Below the pieces are notes generated by a model. It did not search any database and was not told the DNA's origin. It saw only the letters and a program-made list of their open reading frames with translations. Positions 22,534 to 34,445 of a stretch of 64,000 nt of DNA are shown here, one piece after another; within the stretch, counting starts at the first letter, position 1; every line of letters starts with the position of its first letter. The position numbers and the translations under genes are program-made. Source of the stretch: Carallia brachiata (taxonomy: Eukaryota > Streptophyta > Magnoliopsida > Malpighiales > Rhizophoraceae); NCBI GenBank assembly GCA_021464245.1, contig JADCRB010000002.1, positions 4,214,795 through 4,278,794 of the forward strand, read 5' to 3'.

Positions 22534-22829
22534 ATGAGCAAACCTTTTTAATGTCGTTTGTCTACAGTCTACTTACTTTTTTTCTTTTAAAAATAAAAGA
22601 GTTTACAAATTTATCTAAATTGTTAAAAAATTGTGAGAAAAAAATTATGAAAAAATAAAATTGTTTAGATTAATAAAAAAATGTGAGAAAAAATAAAAAG
22701 AAAAAAATAAATAATAATTTATGAGAAAAAATAAAATTTATTATTTAGATTAAAAAAATTATAAAAAATATAATACAATAATACAATAATAATAATAATA
22801 TTTTTATTAAAATTTTTTAATTATTTTTT
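22534..22829. other. AT-rich spacer
   Basis: A-rich low-complexity sequence with TAA and AAT repeats. Nothing recognisable. Confidence 0.6.
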
Positions 22830-23270
22830 ATCAAATTCTTTCAAATTAAACACATCGTTTGACTGAAAATAAAAATTATAAACGTCCAAGTCTTTACAAG
22901 AATTTTTTTTTTCTAAAGCATCGTTTGACTGCAGCATTTGTACTAGTCGACCATTACGAAATGTCTGCAACTTTTTCAGGTTTTTGTATTTCCAGTCTTT
23001 CCGTCGCGTTGGTCTGACCATAGGTTGGGGTCGAGCCGACCAAGTAAAATTTTATGAATCTTTTTGCACTCTGCAGCTTAAAAACCTTTTCGGCGTCCCG
23101 ATGACTGGTTTGGTTGACTAACTCAAAATTTCTACAATTTTTTCTGCTTCTCTTCTGTTTTCGTACGTTGCCCATTTGATATGCTCAGTCGGCTGGTCCA
23201 AATTTCTACCAAGTTTGAACCGCTTCGATTATTTCCATCTTTCTTTGAAATCTAATATTTCATTCAATAC
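22830..23270 (-). mobile_element. Copia-like LTR fragment
   Basis: Read on minus, it shares a block pattern with 35120-35400: a GTCGAC/GTCAACC-type motif repeated with spacers such as AAAAGTTGCAGACATTTCGTAATGG against AAAAGTTATAGAAATTTTGG. This layout is typical of SIRE/Maximus-type copia LTRs. No coding part accompanies it. Confidence 0.45.
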
Positions 23271-23885
23271 CTCTCTAAAAATAAAAATTTAACATAAACT
23301 AAAAAATCTTTAAAATTGATTAACTCAGTTTAAATTTGAAATTCAAAGATCTTATCTATATAGGATGAATAAAATGATACATAACTGTATATCAATAAAA
23401 TGATGCTGTCAATCAATCACCCAAATATGAAAGATAATGTGAACAAAATTAATATCAATCAAGTATGAAGAACACACTGACTCAAAAAAAAAAAAAAAGT
23501 ATGAAGAACACACCAAAATATGATGAATATCACAGATGATCCTATTCTAAAACATATTTGACTCGTCCTATATGGCAACAGAAAGAAAATCAAAGTTGCC
23601 TATATTGAGAATGAATTTGGATTTTGGACCATTGAATTCAATATGAAAACTTTAAATAGATGTCCATCTTTTATATCGTCACAATTACGTTTGATGGATT
23701 TTTCATAGAAAGTTTTGCTGAAAAGTGCTTTTTATCTTTTGTGGAACTTAATTGAAACAGTTAGAAATGTCTCCATTTCTTTTTATTGTTTTCGCAAATT
23801 TTCTCACAAAAAAGATGATTTGGTCCATAAGGTTTAATAATAATTGAAGAACAATAGACTTAATGAAAAAGCTGAGGTTCAGGGA
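23271..23885. other. AT-rich spacer, nothing recognised
   Basis: There is one local direct duplication around an A-run (AAGTATGAAGAACACAC at 23462-23515), and no gene or transposon end was recognised. Confidence 0.5.
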
Positions 23886-24310
23886 GACAGGTGTGAAAGA
23901 GAAGAGTGCTTTAATGACAGGTGTTAGAGCATGAGTCTCTAATTGTTGTGGATAACCATTGTGTTCTTCTGCAAAGGTTTCATGGAAGTTTGGGATTCAA
24001 GGTCAAGGAATCAAGTATAAAGAGTTATCTTTACTCTATAAAAGAAGATGAGATTAATAGATTGAACTCTCAAAAGAGAAATTTCGAGAAGTGGATGTCA
24101 GCACACAATTTGAGTCGAATTACTGTAAATTCTTATACATTCTCTTCTTCTCTATCTTTCCTTTCTTTTCTACCATTTAGATTTATTCATATTGCTTGCT
24201 TTATATTCGTAAATTGTTTAGTTTGTGTTTGGAGTTAAGTTTGAACCAACGTCGAGTGATCTTAGCCAGTTAGACTCAATTCATCCCTTTTTCTGGTTGC
24301 TTTCAGGACC
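23886..24310 (+). mobile_element. Copia-like LTR end fused to AKR intron, copy 1
   Basis: Matches 35565-36155 except for a MITE found only there. Shared parts include GTCTCTAATTGTTGTG, TTTGAGTCGAATTACT and ATATTGCTTGCTTTATATT, ending in GTTGCTTTCA. Directly after comes the AKR intron that follows exon 3 in both AKR pseudogenes. The LTR therefore replaced the AKR 3' end before that locus duplicated. The open stretch 23921-24238 is an accident of this sequence. Confidence 0.6.
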
Positions 24311-24515
24311 AACAAAATATTGAAATTCTGACTTCTGAAATTACTTGAGCTATTGCCTTTCCACTTGCATTGGCTATTTCTTTCAGTACATCACTTTCCA
24401 ACACTCGGTTGTTTCCCCAAAATATTTCTTTGCCTCTTAGTGGAGAGTAAGCTATTAAATGGATGCCCTTTTCCTGGCATAACTTCCTTAGATTCTTCTG
24501 CAACCAGCAGGGGTT

Positions 24516-26298
24516 TGATGCGAACCACACCTACAACGGTAAAACTCAACACCAATACGTTGTCAAAACACCTTAGAAAGATAAATTAGATTCAATAAAA
24601 AAAAACCAAGACTCATTGTCTATAATGGAGACAAGAACCAAAGTTATGAGTGGAATCAAAACTCGATATTTATAAAAGTTATGAATTAAGATTATAACAA
24701 TATGAAAAGGTAGAAATCACATTGAAGAACAATTTGAGATGTAAATGATAAGTCTGATTTATTCATCACAAGACTAATTTGATAAGATCACAAAGTTCTC
24801 AACAGAATAAAGTATAACAGTTTTTTCCTTCCCAATAATTCTCTAGCAAATTCTACTATTTGTAGGGCTTTAACAAGTATTTATAGTCTTTAGAAACCCT
24901 AGAATTAGAATAAGCTTCACCTAAAAATTTTCTAAACAAGAATTGAGTTTAACAAGTAAGGTACAGCTCTAATCCTCAATTTGTGCAGATTAACTAAAAC
25001 AAAGGAAACAAAACAAATCTTTTTAAATTAGATTCAGCCAGCCTTAAATAGAATAGTGGCACATATAATTAATCCTAAATAACAAAGATTGGACATTAAT
25101 AAGCAAAATTAACCCATTAGCAATGCGGCAGCCTTATGAAGGTTTAATGATCTTTGCGCAAACAACCCTACATCGTCAATCTTGCGTAGGATTGACAATG
25201 GGAAGGGTCGGGGGCAGGGATGGCCCCCCCCATTCCCCATACTTGTTTATTACCCTCATCCCTTCCCCGTCTTCGTCTCCATCGAGTATGAATTTTTAAT
25301 CCCTATCCCCATCCCTGTTGGGAAACGGGGATTCCTGTCCCCGCTCTATACCCGTCTAAATGAAAATTAAAAAAGTCATATATTTTCACTACTCAAATTA
25401 CTTGATACTCGTGGTCCATGACAAACCAATTGCTTATATTGCACACATCCTTTGACTTAAAAATATAATGAATAAGTGATCTACATATTAAAGTTTAAAT
25501 GCACGAGTTTTATATTAAGAATTAGTAATAAAAATTAAGGTCCTCCAACTTGATGCACAATGTATAGAAGAATAATGACACTATTTTTTAAAATGCTATA
25601 TTGCTCAAGTTTATAACAAGCATTGAAACTATATTACTTAACTTTATATACTGATATAATGACACTATTTTAAAAGATGCTGACATAGAAGAATACTTTA
25701 GGCAAATTGCATTTAATGTTTCAATTATTGTATAATACTAAAGTTTAAAACTATATTTTATAAAAATATGGATCACATAGAAAAAACCTAACAATGAAAA
25801 ATTCAATAAATGAAAACTATAGAAACTTCATCACATGATTTTAAATTTTTTCCTGTCTATTTTTTATATATAGTGTTAAATTTCTTGCAATGTTGGGAAG
25901 TTTACATTCGTTTATAACTTTTTAAACAATTTATTTTCATATTTTTGGCATGTGTAAACCCATCCCCATCCTCATACCCGCTAAAAAAAATACTGCGATT
26001 CCTGATTCCCACCCCGTTCTCTGGTTAACTGGTTTTGATCTCATACTTGTCGGGACGGATACGAGTAATCCCCGATGGGTATGAGTAAAATTGTCATTGT
26101 TAATCTTGGGCTTAAATTAAGTTAACTAGATCTTATTCTTCTTGTATAAACCCAACCCCTTGTATTTTGGCCCAACTAGTTTCAAATAGTCCTTGCAAAG
26201 ATTGACGCATTTTCTTAACTTTAGCTATTGTGATTGGATCATCCTCAATATGTAATGGTTCATGATTGTTTGTACTGTTACTACCTTGATTCTCATCA
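24516..26298 (-). repeat. 3' LTR of the small element, interrupted by an hAT-like insertion
   Basis: Aligns with 27050-27904 in two blocks, 24516-25185 and 26102-26298. The 916 bases between are a separate insertion. Shared landmarks are GAACCACACCTA near the start and TTGGCCCAACTA near the end. Confidence 0.9.
25186..26101. mobile_element. hAT-like non-autonomous element inside the LTR
   Basis: Absent from the sister LTR at 27700. Flanked by AATCTTGC (25178-25185) and AATCTTGG (26102-26109), an 8-base duplication with one mismatch as for hAT transposons. The ends are imperfect inverted repeats, TAGGATTGACAATGGG and TAACAATGACAATTTT, followed by CGGGGA/CCCC-rich subterminal sequence (25200-25360 and 25960-26080). 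No transposase. Confidence 0.75.
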
Positions 26299-26312
26299 TT
26301 TGCTCCCTTCTC
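26299..26312 (-). other. Polypurine tract of the small LTR element
   Basis: The minus strand reads GAGAAGGGAGCAAA and directly abuts the TGATG start of the 3' LTR, the expected plus-strand priming site in reverse transcription. Confidence 0.75.
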
Positions 26313-27033
26313 AAAAAGATTTGTCCTCAAACTACTATCACTTTTCTTTTTAAGTTGCTAACAACACAGGTAATTGACCAAATAATTTTTTTTTTAATAC
26401 AACCAAAACTTTTTTTTCTTTTTTTAACTTGCTAGAAAATAATAAAGACTGACTTAAATAATTACTGTGACACACAAAAAGGGTTTAGAATATGTGGACT
26501 AGAGTTTTTTCTCTTTTCCCTAATTACGACAAATTTTGAGTGTTGACTTCAAACGCATTTTTGACTAAAATACTAATTGAATTGGTTTTTGGTCAAAACA
26601 TAAAAGTTGTAGCTCTACATGTTAGTTTTCAAACTCAATTTGAATCACTCAATTTGGAGCTATTTAGAAGAAGTTATAATGAAAATACCGAGCAGACATC
26701 AAATTTGGCGAATAGAACACGTAGAAACCCACAGACTCAAGTTTTTCTCCTTTTTTTTTTTTTTTTTAAATTTCCGAAAAAGAACACACAAACTAGGAAC
26801 AAAGAACACATTATGGTTTTTTTTTTTTTTTTTGGATTTTCGGGTATAAAACACAAACAATGAATCAACGACACAAATAAATTAAAGATACGTAACTGAT
26901 GCGATGATGACACAAAGAACACGACACAAAAGAAACAAAGACAAATAAACACATATATAGGGTTAGGAAACAACGCAAACATAAGAACAACAATCAAAAC
27001 AAACTTTGGATACGCAAACCTGACATAAAACGT
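26313..27033 (-). other. Internal domain of the small LTR element
   Basis: About 720 bases, AT-rich, with T-runs near 26750 and 26820. No gag, protease or RT motif in any frame. Short frames here are low complexity. Confidence 0.7.
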
Positions 27034-27047
27034 AAGCTTTGATACCA
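27034..27047 (-). other. Primer binding site, initiator Met tRNA type
   Basis: The minus strand reads TTGGTATCAAAGC just after the CATCA end of the 5' LTR. The family consensus is TGGTATCAGAGC, so one base differs. Confidence 0.8.
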
Positions 27048-27049
27048 AC

Positions 27050-27904
27050 TGATGAGAACCACACCTAGAACGGTGAAACCCAATACCAACACATTGTTAA
27101 CACACTCCAAAAAGCTAAATCAGATTTGATAAAAGAGAGTCGAAATTCGTTGTTTATAGTGAAGACATGAACTAAGCTTATAAGCATAATCAAGACCTAA
27201 TTTCTATAAGAGACATGAACCAAAGTTATAACAAGATGAAAGGTAAAAATCACATTCAAGAACAATTTAAAATATGAATGATAAGTCAAATTTATTCACC
27301 ACAAGATTAATATGATAAGATCAAAAAAATTTTAAAAGAACAAAGTAGGATAATTTATTCCTTCTCAGTAACTCCCTAACAAATTCTGCTACTTCTAAAG
27401 TTTTAATAAGTATTTATAACCTTTAGAAACCCTAAAATCAAAATAGGATGCACCTAAAAAACTTTATAAACAAGGATTAAGTCTAAAAAGGAAGGTACAA
27501 CTCTAATCCTTAATTTGTGCAGATTGACTAAATTAAAAGAAATAAAACAAATCTTCTTAATTAAGTTCAGTCAGTCTTAAATAGAATGATGAAACATATA
27601 ATAAACCTTAAATAACAAAGATTAGATGTTAGTAAGCAAAGTTAACCCATTAACAACACAACCTTCTTAACGTTTAATAATTTTTGTGCAAATAGCCTTG
27701 TATCATCAATTTTAGACTTAAAATAGGTTAACTAGGTCTTGTTTTTCTTATATAAACTGAACCTTTTGTGTCTTGGCCCAACTAACTTCAAACAGCCCTT
27801 ACAAAACTTAACACATCTTTTTAGCTTCAGCTCTTATGATTGGACTACCCTTAATGTGTAACGGATCATAATTGTTTGTATTGTTGTTGCGTTGATTCCC
27901 ATCA
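27050..27904 (-). repeat. 5' LTR of the small element, uninterrupted
   Basis: 855 bases starting TGATGAGAACC and ending GATTCCCATCA. It is the uninterrupted reference for the split LTR at 24516-26298. Point differences between the two are moderate. Confidence 0.9.
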
Positions 27905-28957
27905 GGGTTCATCTCCACCTTGTCAAAATAAGACATAGGAGTAATCAAAACCAAAAAAACCCATGAATTATATGATACAGAAGATGTTCAAGCTTAATTT
28001 TCCATGAATATCAGTGATTGCAAGCGTGGGACAAACGATGTCGCTATTTTTGGGTTCATTGATGCTATGTTTTGATTCGTGGATGTTATATATGATTGAA
28101 AATTTAACTTCTCTGGCATTGTCACTTTTTTTATTTTAATTTTGTTAATGGTTTTCTGACTAAAATTCAAATTTGAAATTTAATTTTAATCCTACAGATA
28201 AAACATATGACATTGAGTCAAAACTCATTAATTGGAAGCAATGAAAATTACTCACTTGGTTGACAGCCAGCGGGATTCTTGCAGTTGCAAGTAAACTTTC
28301 AATTTTCTTGCAGGTGAAGTTGCCAACTCCTAATAATTTCGTGAGGCCAAGCTACTGGCATTCCTCCATGGCCTTCCAAATGGTCTCAAAGTCCATTTTT
28401 AGAATGTCATTTTTTCCAAACGGTAATTGGGAGCCCGGCTTCATGCAGGCCGGAAAATGTATCAGATATAGGTCATCGTATTCCAATCCAAGGTTCCTGA
28501 AACAATTAAAGCAAAGAATTCAATGCATCTTTTGTTTCCGAGTACACTGGAAAAAGCAAAAAAAAAAAACAAAAGAAACAGATAGAGAAAAAGAAGGAAA
28601 AATAATTGTTACAGTGAGACGTAGTACTACTTGAGAGTGTTTTGGAGGGCGGGGAAGACAAGGTGGCGGTGAGCATCGGCGCAATAAAGCTTTGAGGTGA
28701 TGAAAAGCTCGTCGCGGGAATGGATCAGACCACGTTGCAAGGTCTCGGCAATGGCTTCGCCAAGAGGCTGCTCCGACTGGTATAATGCAGCCGTGTCGAA
28801 GTGCCTGTAGCCAAATTTTTATTCCTTGGAGGACAGATTGTTTCACTGCTTCATTTCTGGAACCGAATGGGAAGTCAGCTGTGCCAAAGCCTATTAGAGG
28901 AACGGTTTTCCCAGTTGAGCCCAAAGGGGCTTCCGGAATCTTAATCATCTTTGCCAT

Positions 28958-31250
28958 TTTCTTCTGGATGTTGCTAATTCTAATTACAAATGATTGGGGT
29001 CTATGAGTGGCATCCAAGGTTACATTGCCTATACTCATCATTAAATTAATGGAAAAAGTTACAGGCCTAATAAACAGTAGTCTGACAAAGTGTAGAAAAA
29101 ATAATAATTATTGTATTTTTAATAACAACATTTATATTTTTAATAACAAAATTTTATTATTGAATTTTTTATTATTTAAAATATTTATTTTGTTATTAAA
29201 AGTTATTGAATAATTACTTCTAAAATAATTTATTGGACTGTTTTCTCAGAGAGCAAAACCGTTCTCTAAATTAAATTGGGCCTGCACATTTTTTCGCTGA
29301 GCTGGTTCTCATTAGCGTACGGACAAATAACTTTGTTAAGGATAGCAAGGCACTAGGCCTATACTCATTATTAAATTGGGCCTGCAATTTTTTTTTTTTA
29401 TTATCCTTTCTAGTTTCGGTTCTTGTGAATGCCAAACTGCCAGTCCTCCCACGATTAGGGCTTTTAAGCTAGCTGGGTCACACGATGACATTTTTCTTGT
29501 CAAAAGATGGAAGGCAGGTATTGCCCAAAAAAAAAAAAAAACGAAAAAGAAAAATAAGACGGAAAGTTGGTGTCATCTAATTATCTGATAAACAAGATTA
29601 TATTAAGTTCTCTCACTACTTCATCCATCGAGGGGAGGTGAAATTAGTGACATTGGTTGTCCCGATTTTTTACCCTACCAATCCACAGTGTTGATTGGAA
29701 CTTTTAATCGATAATAATCTACTTATTTTACAAGCATATGTTTGATTTTTGTGCCACCCCTCGTCACTCCTGAGACGCCGTGCAGATAATCAGGTAGATT
29801 AACATGTATTTTAACTTGACTTTATGTTGCCCTTGCATTCAAAACCTCTTGAATTTGATTATACAAATACGTTTAGTGAGATAAGTAATTAATTTAATAA
29901 TATTAAATAATTTATTTATTTTTAATTATTTCAAATATAATACATTTATTACTATCTAATAATTTAAATTATTATATATTTATTGTATTCTTATCTACAC
30001 GTGTTCATAAAATAGTTTCGAAGCCTCCAACATAGTTCTTATTTGTCTCTTTGTTTATCTTTTATTTTATTTTTTTTTTGGAGCAAATCTATTTCTTTAT
30101 CTAGTCGAGGGAGTCAGTCGGAATAATACATTCATATATATGCCATCTAATCCAACACTAGACCCCCAGCTTTTTGTTGTGTACTGATCGTTCGAATTGA
30201 TGCCATCATTACCATTAGAATTGGACAAAACCGGTCGGTCTGACTAATTTAATTAAAAGTTTAGTTTGATTTATATTAATTTTTAATAAGAACTTGGATG
30301 AGTTAAAATTGGTAAAAATTAAATCAGTTGGATTACTTTAAACTAAATCAAAAATTTCTAAATTATAATTTGATTTCAAAATTTATTTAAATTATAATTT
30401 AAATTTTAAATTTAATTAAAAATTTTAATTTAGTATTAAATTCGATCAAAACTTTCAATTTAATTTTTAAAATTAAAAAATTAATATTTAATCATTATAT
30501 ATATTATTATTATTTAATTATATATAATATATATATATTATATATATATATATATATTAAATTTTAGTTCAAATACCGATTCAATAGGTTGAATCGGTTA
30601 AATCTTAAATTACTAATATTTTTTATTTAATAATTGGTTCAGTTCTGACAACCTTAGATACTATTGTCGTTTTCGTTAAAAAAAAAAACAGACCCTCAGC
30701 ATTTTGATTACAACTTTCGAAACAAAAAAAAAAAGAAAAAAAAATAGACTATGGATATTTGCAAGACGTACTCCACCAAATTTGTAGAAACATCAGTGCT
30801 TCAATTAACACTTTATGAAATTAGTACAAGAACCATTCCCTTATAAATGCCTTACGGGCTACAATTTCCTGCCCAATTGACTTTATCACTCGCAGTAATA
30901 GTATGCTTAATGATTCGGGATCTTCTTTTGCATTGTCTGCGTTCAAGTCCCCATGTTATTGATCTAGCTTCTAATAAAGAGGATTTTGTTAAGACGTAAT
31001 TAAATTGGTCCTGCAAAAATCAACGAATTTGTAATTTGCTAACACTGAAGCAAGGCATGCAAAAGGCTCACTCGAGCCAATAGTACTCTCTGGTTGTGGA
31101 TTTATTTTATAAGAGATGGTTAAATGACGATAACAACAGGTAATCATTAATTTCAGTCTGCAGGTATGATAACTAACATATCTAAAATGCACCATTTTGC
31201 ATCCTAAAAAAAGTTAGTAATGACATTACATTTGTTTGATATTAGTACAT
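28958..31250. repeat. AKR upstream region, segmental copy 2
   Basis: Blocks match the flanks of the other AKR copies: GGCACTAGGCCTATACTC (29350) with 10330; the GGGCTTTTAAGCTAG stretch (29458) with 38065; CATATGTTTGATTTTTGTG (29736) with 11990 and 40397; and CCCTCAGCATTTTGATTAC (30692) with 12450. The copy is shortened and disrupted. It contains the hAT-like element at 30216-30655 and no gene. Confidence 0.7.
30216..30655. mobile_element. hAT-type MITE, family member 1
   Basis: Alignable along its length with 45084-45519, for example AAATTATAATTTGATTT at 30360 and 45248. Terminal inverted repeats are of the form TTGNCARAACYG (TTGGACAAAACCGG left; complement of CAGTTCTGACAACC right). Possible eroded 8-base duplication ATTACCAT/GATACTAT. 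AT-rich interior, no coding. Confidence 0.7.
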
Positions 31251-31489
31251 TTGGGTAATTTACATAATTCATTAACCAACCTATCAGTTGTTTTCATTTC
31301 AATTACTCAACTTTAATTTTTACAGTCAAATCATTCGGCTCCAATTTATGTCAATTTAATCACTTTACTCTAGTGGATAAAAAATTATAAGACTCACCCG
31401 ATAAAGATTATATTTTTATGCAAATTAAATCTATTACACTTACAACTTTTAAGATGATCGTATGCCGAAATGGTTTTTTTTTTTTGGGT
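31251..31489. other. AT-rich spacer
   Basis: No gene or transposon end recognised between the AKR flank and the gypsy relic. The left boundary of the relic is not sharply defined. Confidence 0.4.
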
Positions 31490-32133
31490 CTAGTTGGAGT
31501 GAAGAGGGAGGGCTTCATTATCAATAAGTTCTGAAGTTCAAAAGCTAGATATTACCCTAAGTTTTATACGTCATTTAGGATTCATTTCAAATTACACCAA
31601 GCTACCGTAATGACAATGATTTGAAAAAAAAATTTGTTTTTCTACATTTTTTATTTTTAGAATTTTGCACCGTGACTTTGGGATCGATACCAGGCATGTC
31701 AGTCGGGACCCATGTGAAGACCTGGATGTGAGATCACAAGAAAGAGATTATGTTGTCTTTGACCTTTCTTTCTAATCTTTCCCAATCTATACGGTTTTTA
31801 TGGGATCGTTCGATGCCGGATAGATAGGAACAAACTCTTCGACCAGCACACCTTGATCGTCTCGTTCGTCAAGTCAGTAATCGAGACTAGCCACATCAAT
31901 AATTGGTTGCTTCTCTCAGCTTTTAATCCATCTGACTTGGAGTTTCCAAGTTCACTTCTGGGATCCCTTGACTTCTCCAATTCCCCTAAAAGTGGGGAAT
32001 TTTAGCTTCAAGTGTTTTATAGATACCACAACATTAAAAACTCGTAGCCCTCGAGTGTCCAAGTGTCATATTATAGAAAAAGGGGAGGTCACAACGAGCT
32101 AGAGCTTGGCCGAGCTCATAGTGGGAGCTATCC

Positions 32134-32472
32134 CTAACACCACTTGGAGTCCAATATAACCTCGAGGACGCACAACTTCATTGATGAATCCATGGAGAGG
32201 CAAGTTGGCTGCTCGAAGGTCATTTGTTTCATCTTCATTTGTTCGAAGGCTTTTGCATAAAGGATGTCCACCGAGCTTCCCGTATGCACTATCACCCTCT
32301 TGACATAAAACCTATCAAAGAGATATAAGGAGCAAGTCGTCATGAGGGTATTCAATGTCTTGAGAGTCATCGTTAGTGAATATGATCGGATAATCATCAT
32401 CACTTTCCCTGTATCTCTTTTGTTGGATATCAAGCACTCATTGTTGAGGAGAAGTAGGGGCCCCTTGTGCAT
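32134..32472 (-). pseudogene. Retropepsin-like protease remnant of the gypsy relic
   Basis: The frame contains FYVKRVIVHTGSSVDILYAK, clearly the gypsy protease motif VxVDxGSSxDIL. The catalytic Asp has become His (HTGSS), so the fragment is inactive. Further pol-like sequence continues toward 31680 with stops. Its position directly after gag fits the normal gene order. Confidence 0.75.
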
Positions 32473-32519
32473 AGCTCAGGGGTCCACCTAGGATAACATG
32501 AATAGTGCCTGTAGGAAGG

Positions 32520-34200
32520 GTTTTCTCTGGCAGTGGAGGCATTCATTCTTTATTACGACCTCTACATTGGCAGCGGCCTTGAGGTTTGCCCTGATCACGC
32601 CCTGATTCTTTCCCTCTCATCGGGCATTGATCTGACTGCTGCCACGGAGAGTCTTGGATGTATTCTTATAAGTAGTCTTGTCTGATTAGTCTCTTTACCT
32701 CATGGCAAAGGCTAATGCATTCATTGGTATTGTGGTCACGATCGCAAGGAAATTGGCAATACTTGTCCATGTTCTTTCGATTTGATTTGCCTTTAATTTT
32801 GGATGAGGCAAGTACTAGATTCTTATCCTAAACTTCTAACTGCACTTCGAAAATAGGCACGTCAAGGTGGCATAATTGGAGCACCTTATCTTTTCTGGGC
32901 TGTCTTCCCTCAATACAAGACGCCTCCTAGAGGGAATTGAGCTCTTGGAAGAATTGTTACCCTTCTTTCCCCATCGTTTCTTAGGTCGTTTATAATTCTC
33001 TTACATCGAACGCTCTTCGGTGATCTAGGACCTCAGCTCATCCGAGCTCAATTAGCTTATTCAGCGTTGATGAATCTCTCAGCTTGGGTTATGAGCTCGT
33101 CGATGTCTTTTGGGGAATTCTTAGCCAAAGACCATGAAAACTCCGATGGCTGCAAGATTCTAATGAATATGGTGGCCGATGTTTCAAAGGTCAAGTCCTC
33201 AATGTCTACCATTTATGCGTTAAACCAAGTCATATACTCTCACAAGGACTCATCCTCCCTCTGCTGGAGTGGCATCAAGGCGGTGGAATTCTTCTTCTAC
33301 CGCTTTACTAGCAATGAAACTAGTGATAAATTGCTCACCAAGTTACACAAGACTTTTTAATAGAGTAAAAGGAGAAAAAAGTACCATCGCTAAGTGGGTC
33401 TTTTGAGAGTTGTCAAAAAGGCTTAACATGTCGTGGTGTTGGAAGCAGCTTACATTGATACGTGTGTCTTGAATCGGCCCCAATGTTCAACTGGTCCTAT
33501 TGCCCATTGAACTTATCCAGCACTGCTGCCTCCTAAATCTCTTTGGAGATAGGCAACTCTAGGTTTTGATGGAATCCTTTCTATAGAGTTTGCTTTGACC
33601 CTTATAGTGTTGCAATTGGAGCCTGCATGCCCTTTGATTGCTGTGAAACTTGGTCTCCTGGAGTCAAATTATCCCCCTTCCCCAATGTGACTACTCGACC
33701 ATCCGCAGATTCTGTTTCATTCGAAACAGACGTGGCAAAAGTTTTTGTGGTGGGCTATTGATGCTCAGGCGCATACGAGGGGTCAGACGAGGAGTCGCTG
33801 CCCTAAGTTGGACGGGATGCATGTCGCTTCCTTTCCTGGTGTCCTGACAGCTGAGCGTCGCATCTCTACTTACATACATGGTTTTCAACTCTTGTCCTTC
33901 CTCTTGCAAGGTATGCTCATTGATTCTGGACATTGCCCTCCTAATGCTGCGGGGCATGGGTTTGATCTCCTTCTTCTGTCACAACAGCGTCTTGCTACGT
34001 TGAGTTTTTCGTGGCTTTTGGGTTGTGATCCCCGAAGGCCGAAGTTGCTTGGGACGCAAGGAAGACATTTAATGTTGCATGGATGGCCTTCATGCGACTC
34101 TCTAAGTTGTCAAATCTCTCCATTGGGGCATTCCCTGAGATGTAACTTGTCGACGCTCCCTCATTTACCTGGATCCCTGCCTAATGAGTGGCAAAGGCCT
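32520..34200 (-). pseudogene. Gypsy gag remnant
   Basis: Reading minus, the gag core shows NSTALMPLQQREDESL, then YMTWFNA, and SEFSWSLAKNSPKDIDELIT followed by QAERFINAE (about 33060-33340). The C-terminal Cys/His region reads PCDRDHNTNECISLCHEVKR (about 32700-32755), equivalent to the RDHGHDTxDC motif of plant gypsy gag. The N-terminal part lies at 33691-33957. Stops interrupt every segment. Confidence 0.75.
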
Positions 34201-34425
34201 AGGAAAAAGAGAGATTAATTTTGTTGACCTTGGTCACCAGGCGAGGGATCTGGAATGGTTGCATGTCACTGATTTGGTGAAAAAGAGAAGAGTGATAATG
34301 TAATTGGGTCCATAGGAATGCCATTGAGGCTTTTTCATTAGGAAAAAGAATTAATCTTCTGGTTAGAAACAACTTATCAACAAAAAAAGAAGAGAAAGAA
34401 AATGGCAAAGCCACACGGATTCTCA

Positions 34426-34443
34426 TTCCCACAGACAACGCCA
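34426..34443 (-). other. Primer binding site of the gypsy relic
   Basis: The minus strand reads TGGCGTTGTCTGTGGGAA, two substitutions from the TGGCGCCGTCTGTGGGAA site used by many plant gypsy elements. It lies two bases inside the LTR. Confidence 0.85.
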
Positions 34444-34445
34444 AT

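Larger units (their letters stand above)
24516..27904 (-). mobile_element. Small non-autonomous LTR retrotransposon in AKR exon 3
   Basis: LTRs begin TGATG and end CATCA at 24516-26298 and 27050-27904. A perfect 5-base duplication GGGTT flanks it (24511-24515 and 27905-27909). On minus, the primer site TGGTATCAAAGC (initiator Met tRNA type) follows the 5' LTR and a purine tract GAGAAGGGAGCAAA (26299-26312) precedes the 3' LTR. Only about 720 bases lie between them, with no gag or pol, so it depended on another element. A short frame at 26133-26330 (NNHEPLHIEDDPITIAKVKK) resembles the last residues of a gypsy polyprotein and runs through the purine tract into the LTR. Confidence 0.9.
24345..28957 (-). 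pseudogene. Aldo-keto reductase pseudogene 1, AKR4-like, exon 3 split by transposons
   Basis: AKR4 enzymes reduce ketones and aldehydes with NADPH, including in chalcone- and codeinone-reductase-type pathways. Exon 1 is 28631-28957 ([19 protein letters not shown]), exon 2 is 28256-28496 ([24 protein letters not shown]). Exon 3 is split into 27905-27918 and 24345-24515 (QEKGIHLIAYSPLRGKE, EIANASGKAIAQ). Junctions with GT/AG fit the other AKR copy. Lesions: a one-base insertion in exon 1 after SVLQGIK (near 28815); TAG in exon 2 where copy 2 has GAG (near 28345); an LTR element inserted in exon 3; and the final exon absent, replaced by copia-like LTR. The exon-1 frame beyond the frameshift is noise. 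It shares its upstream and downstream sequence with AKR pseudogene 2. Confidence 0.85.

Noticed and set aside
23921..24238. 105-codon open frame on plus
   Set aside because: It lies wholly in copia-like LTR sequence, and the second LTR copy breaks the frame.
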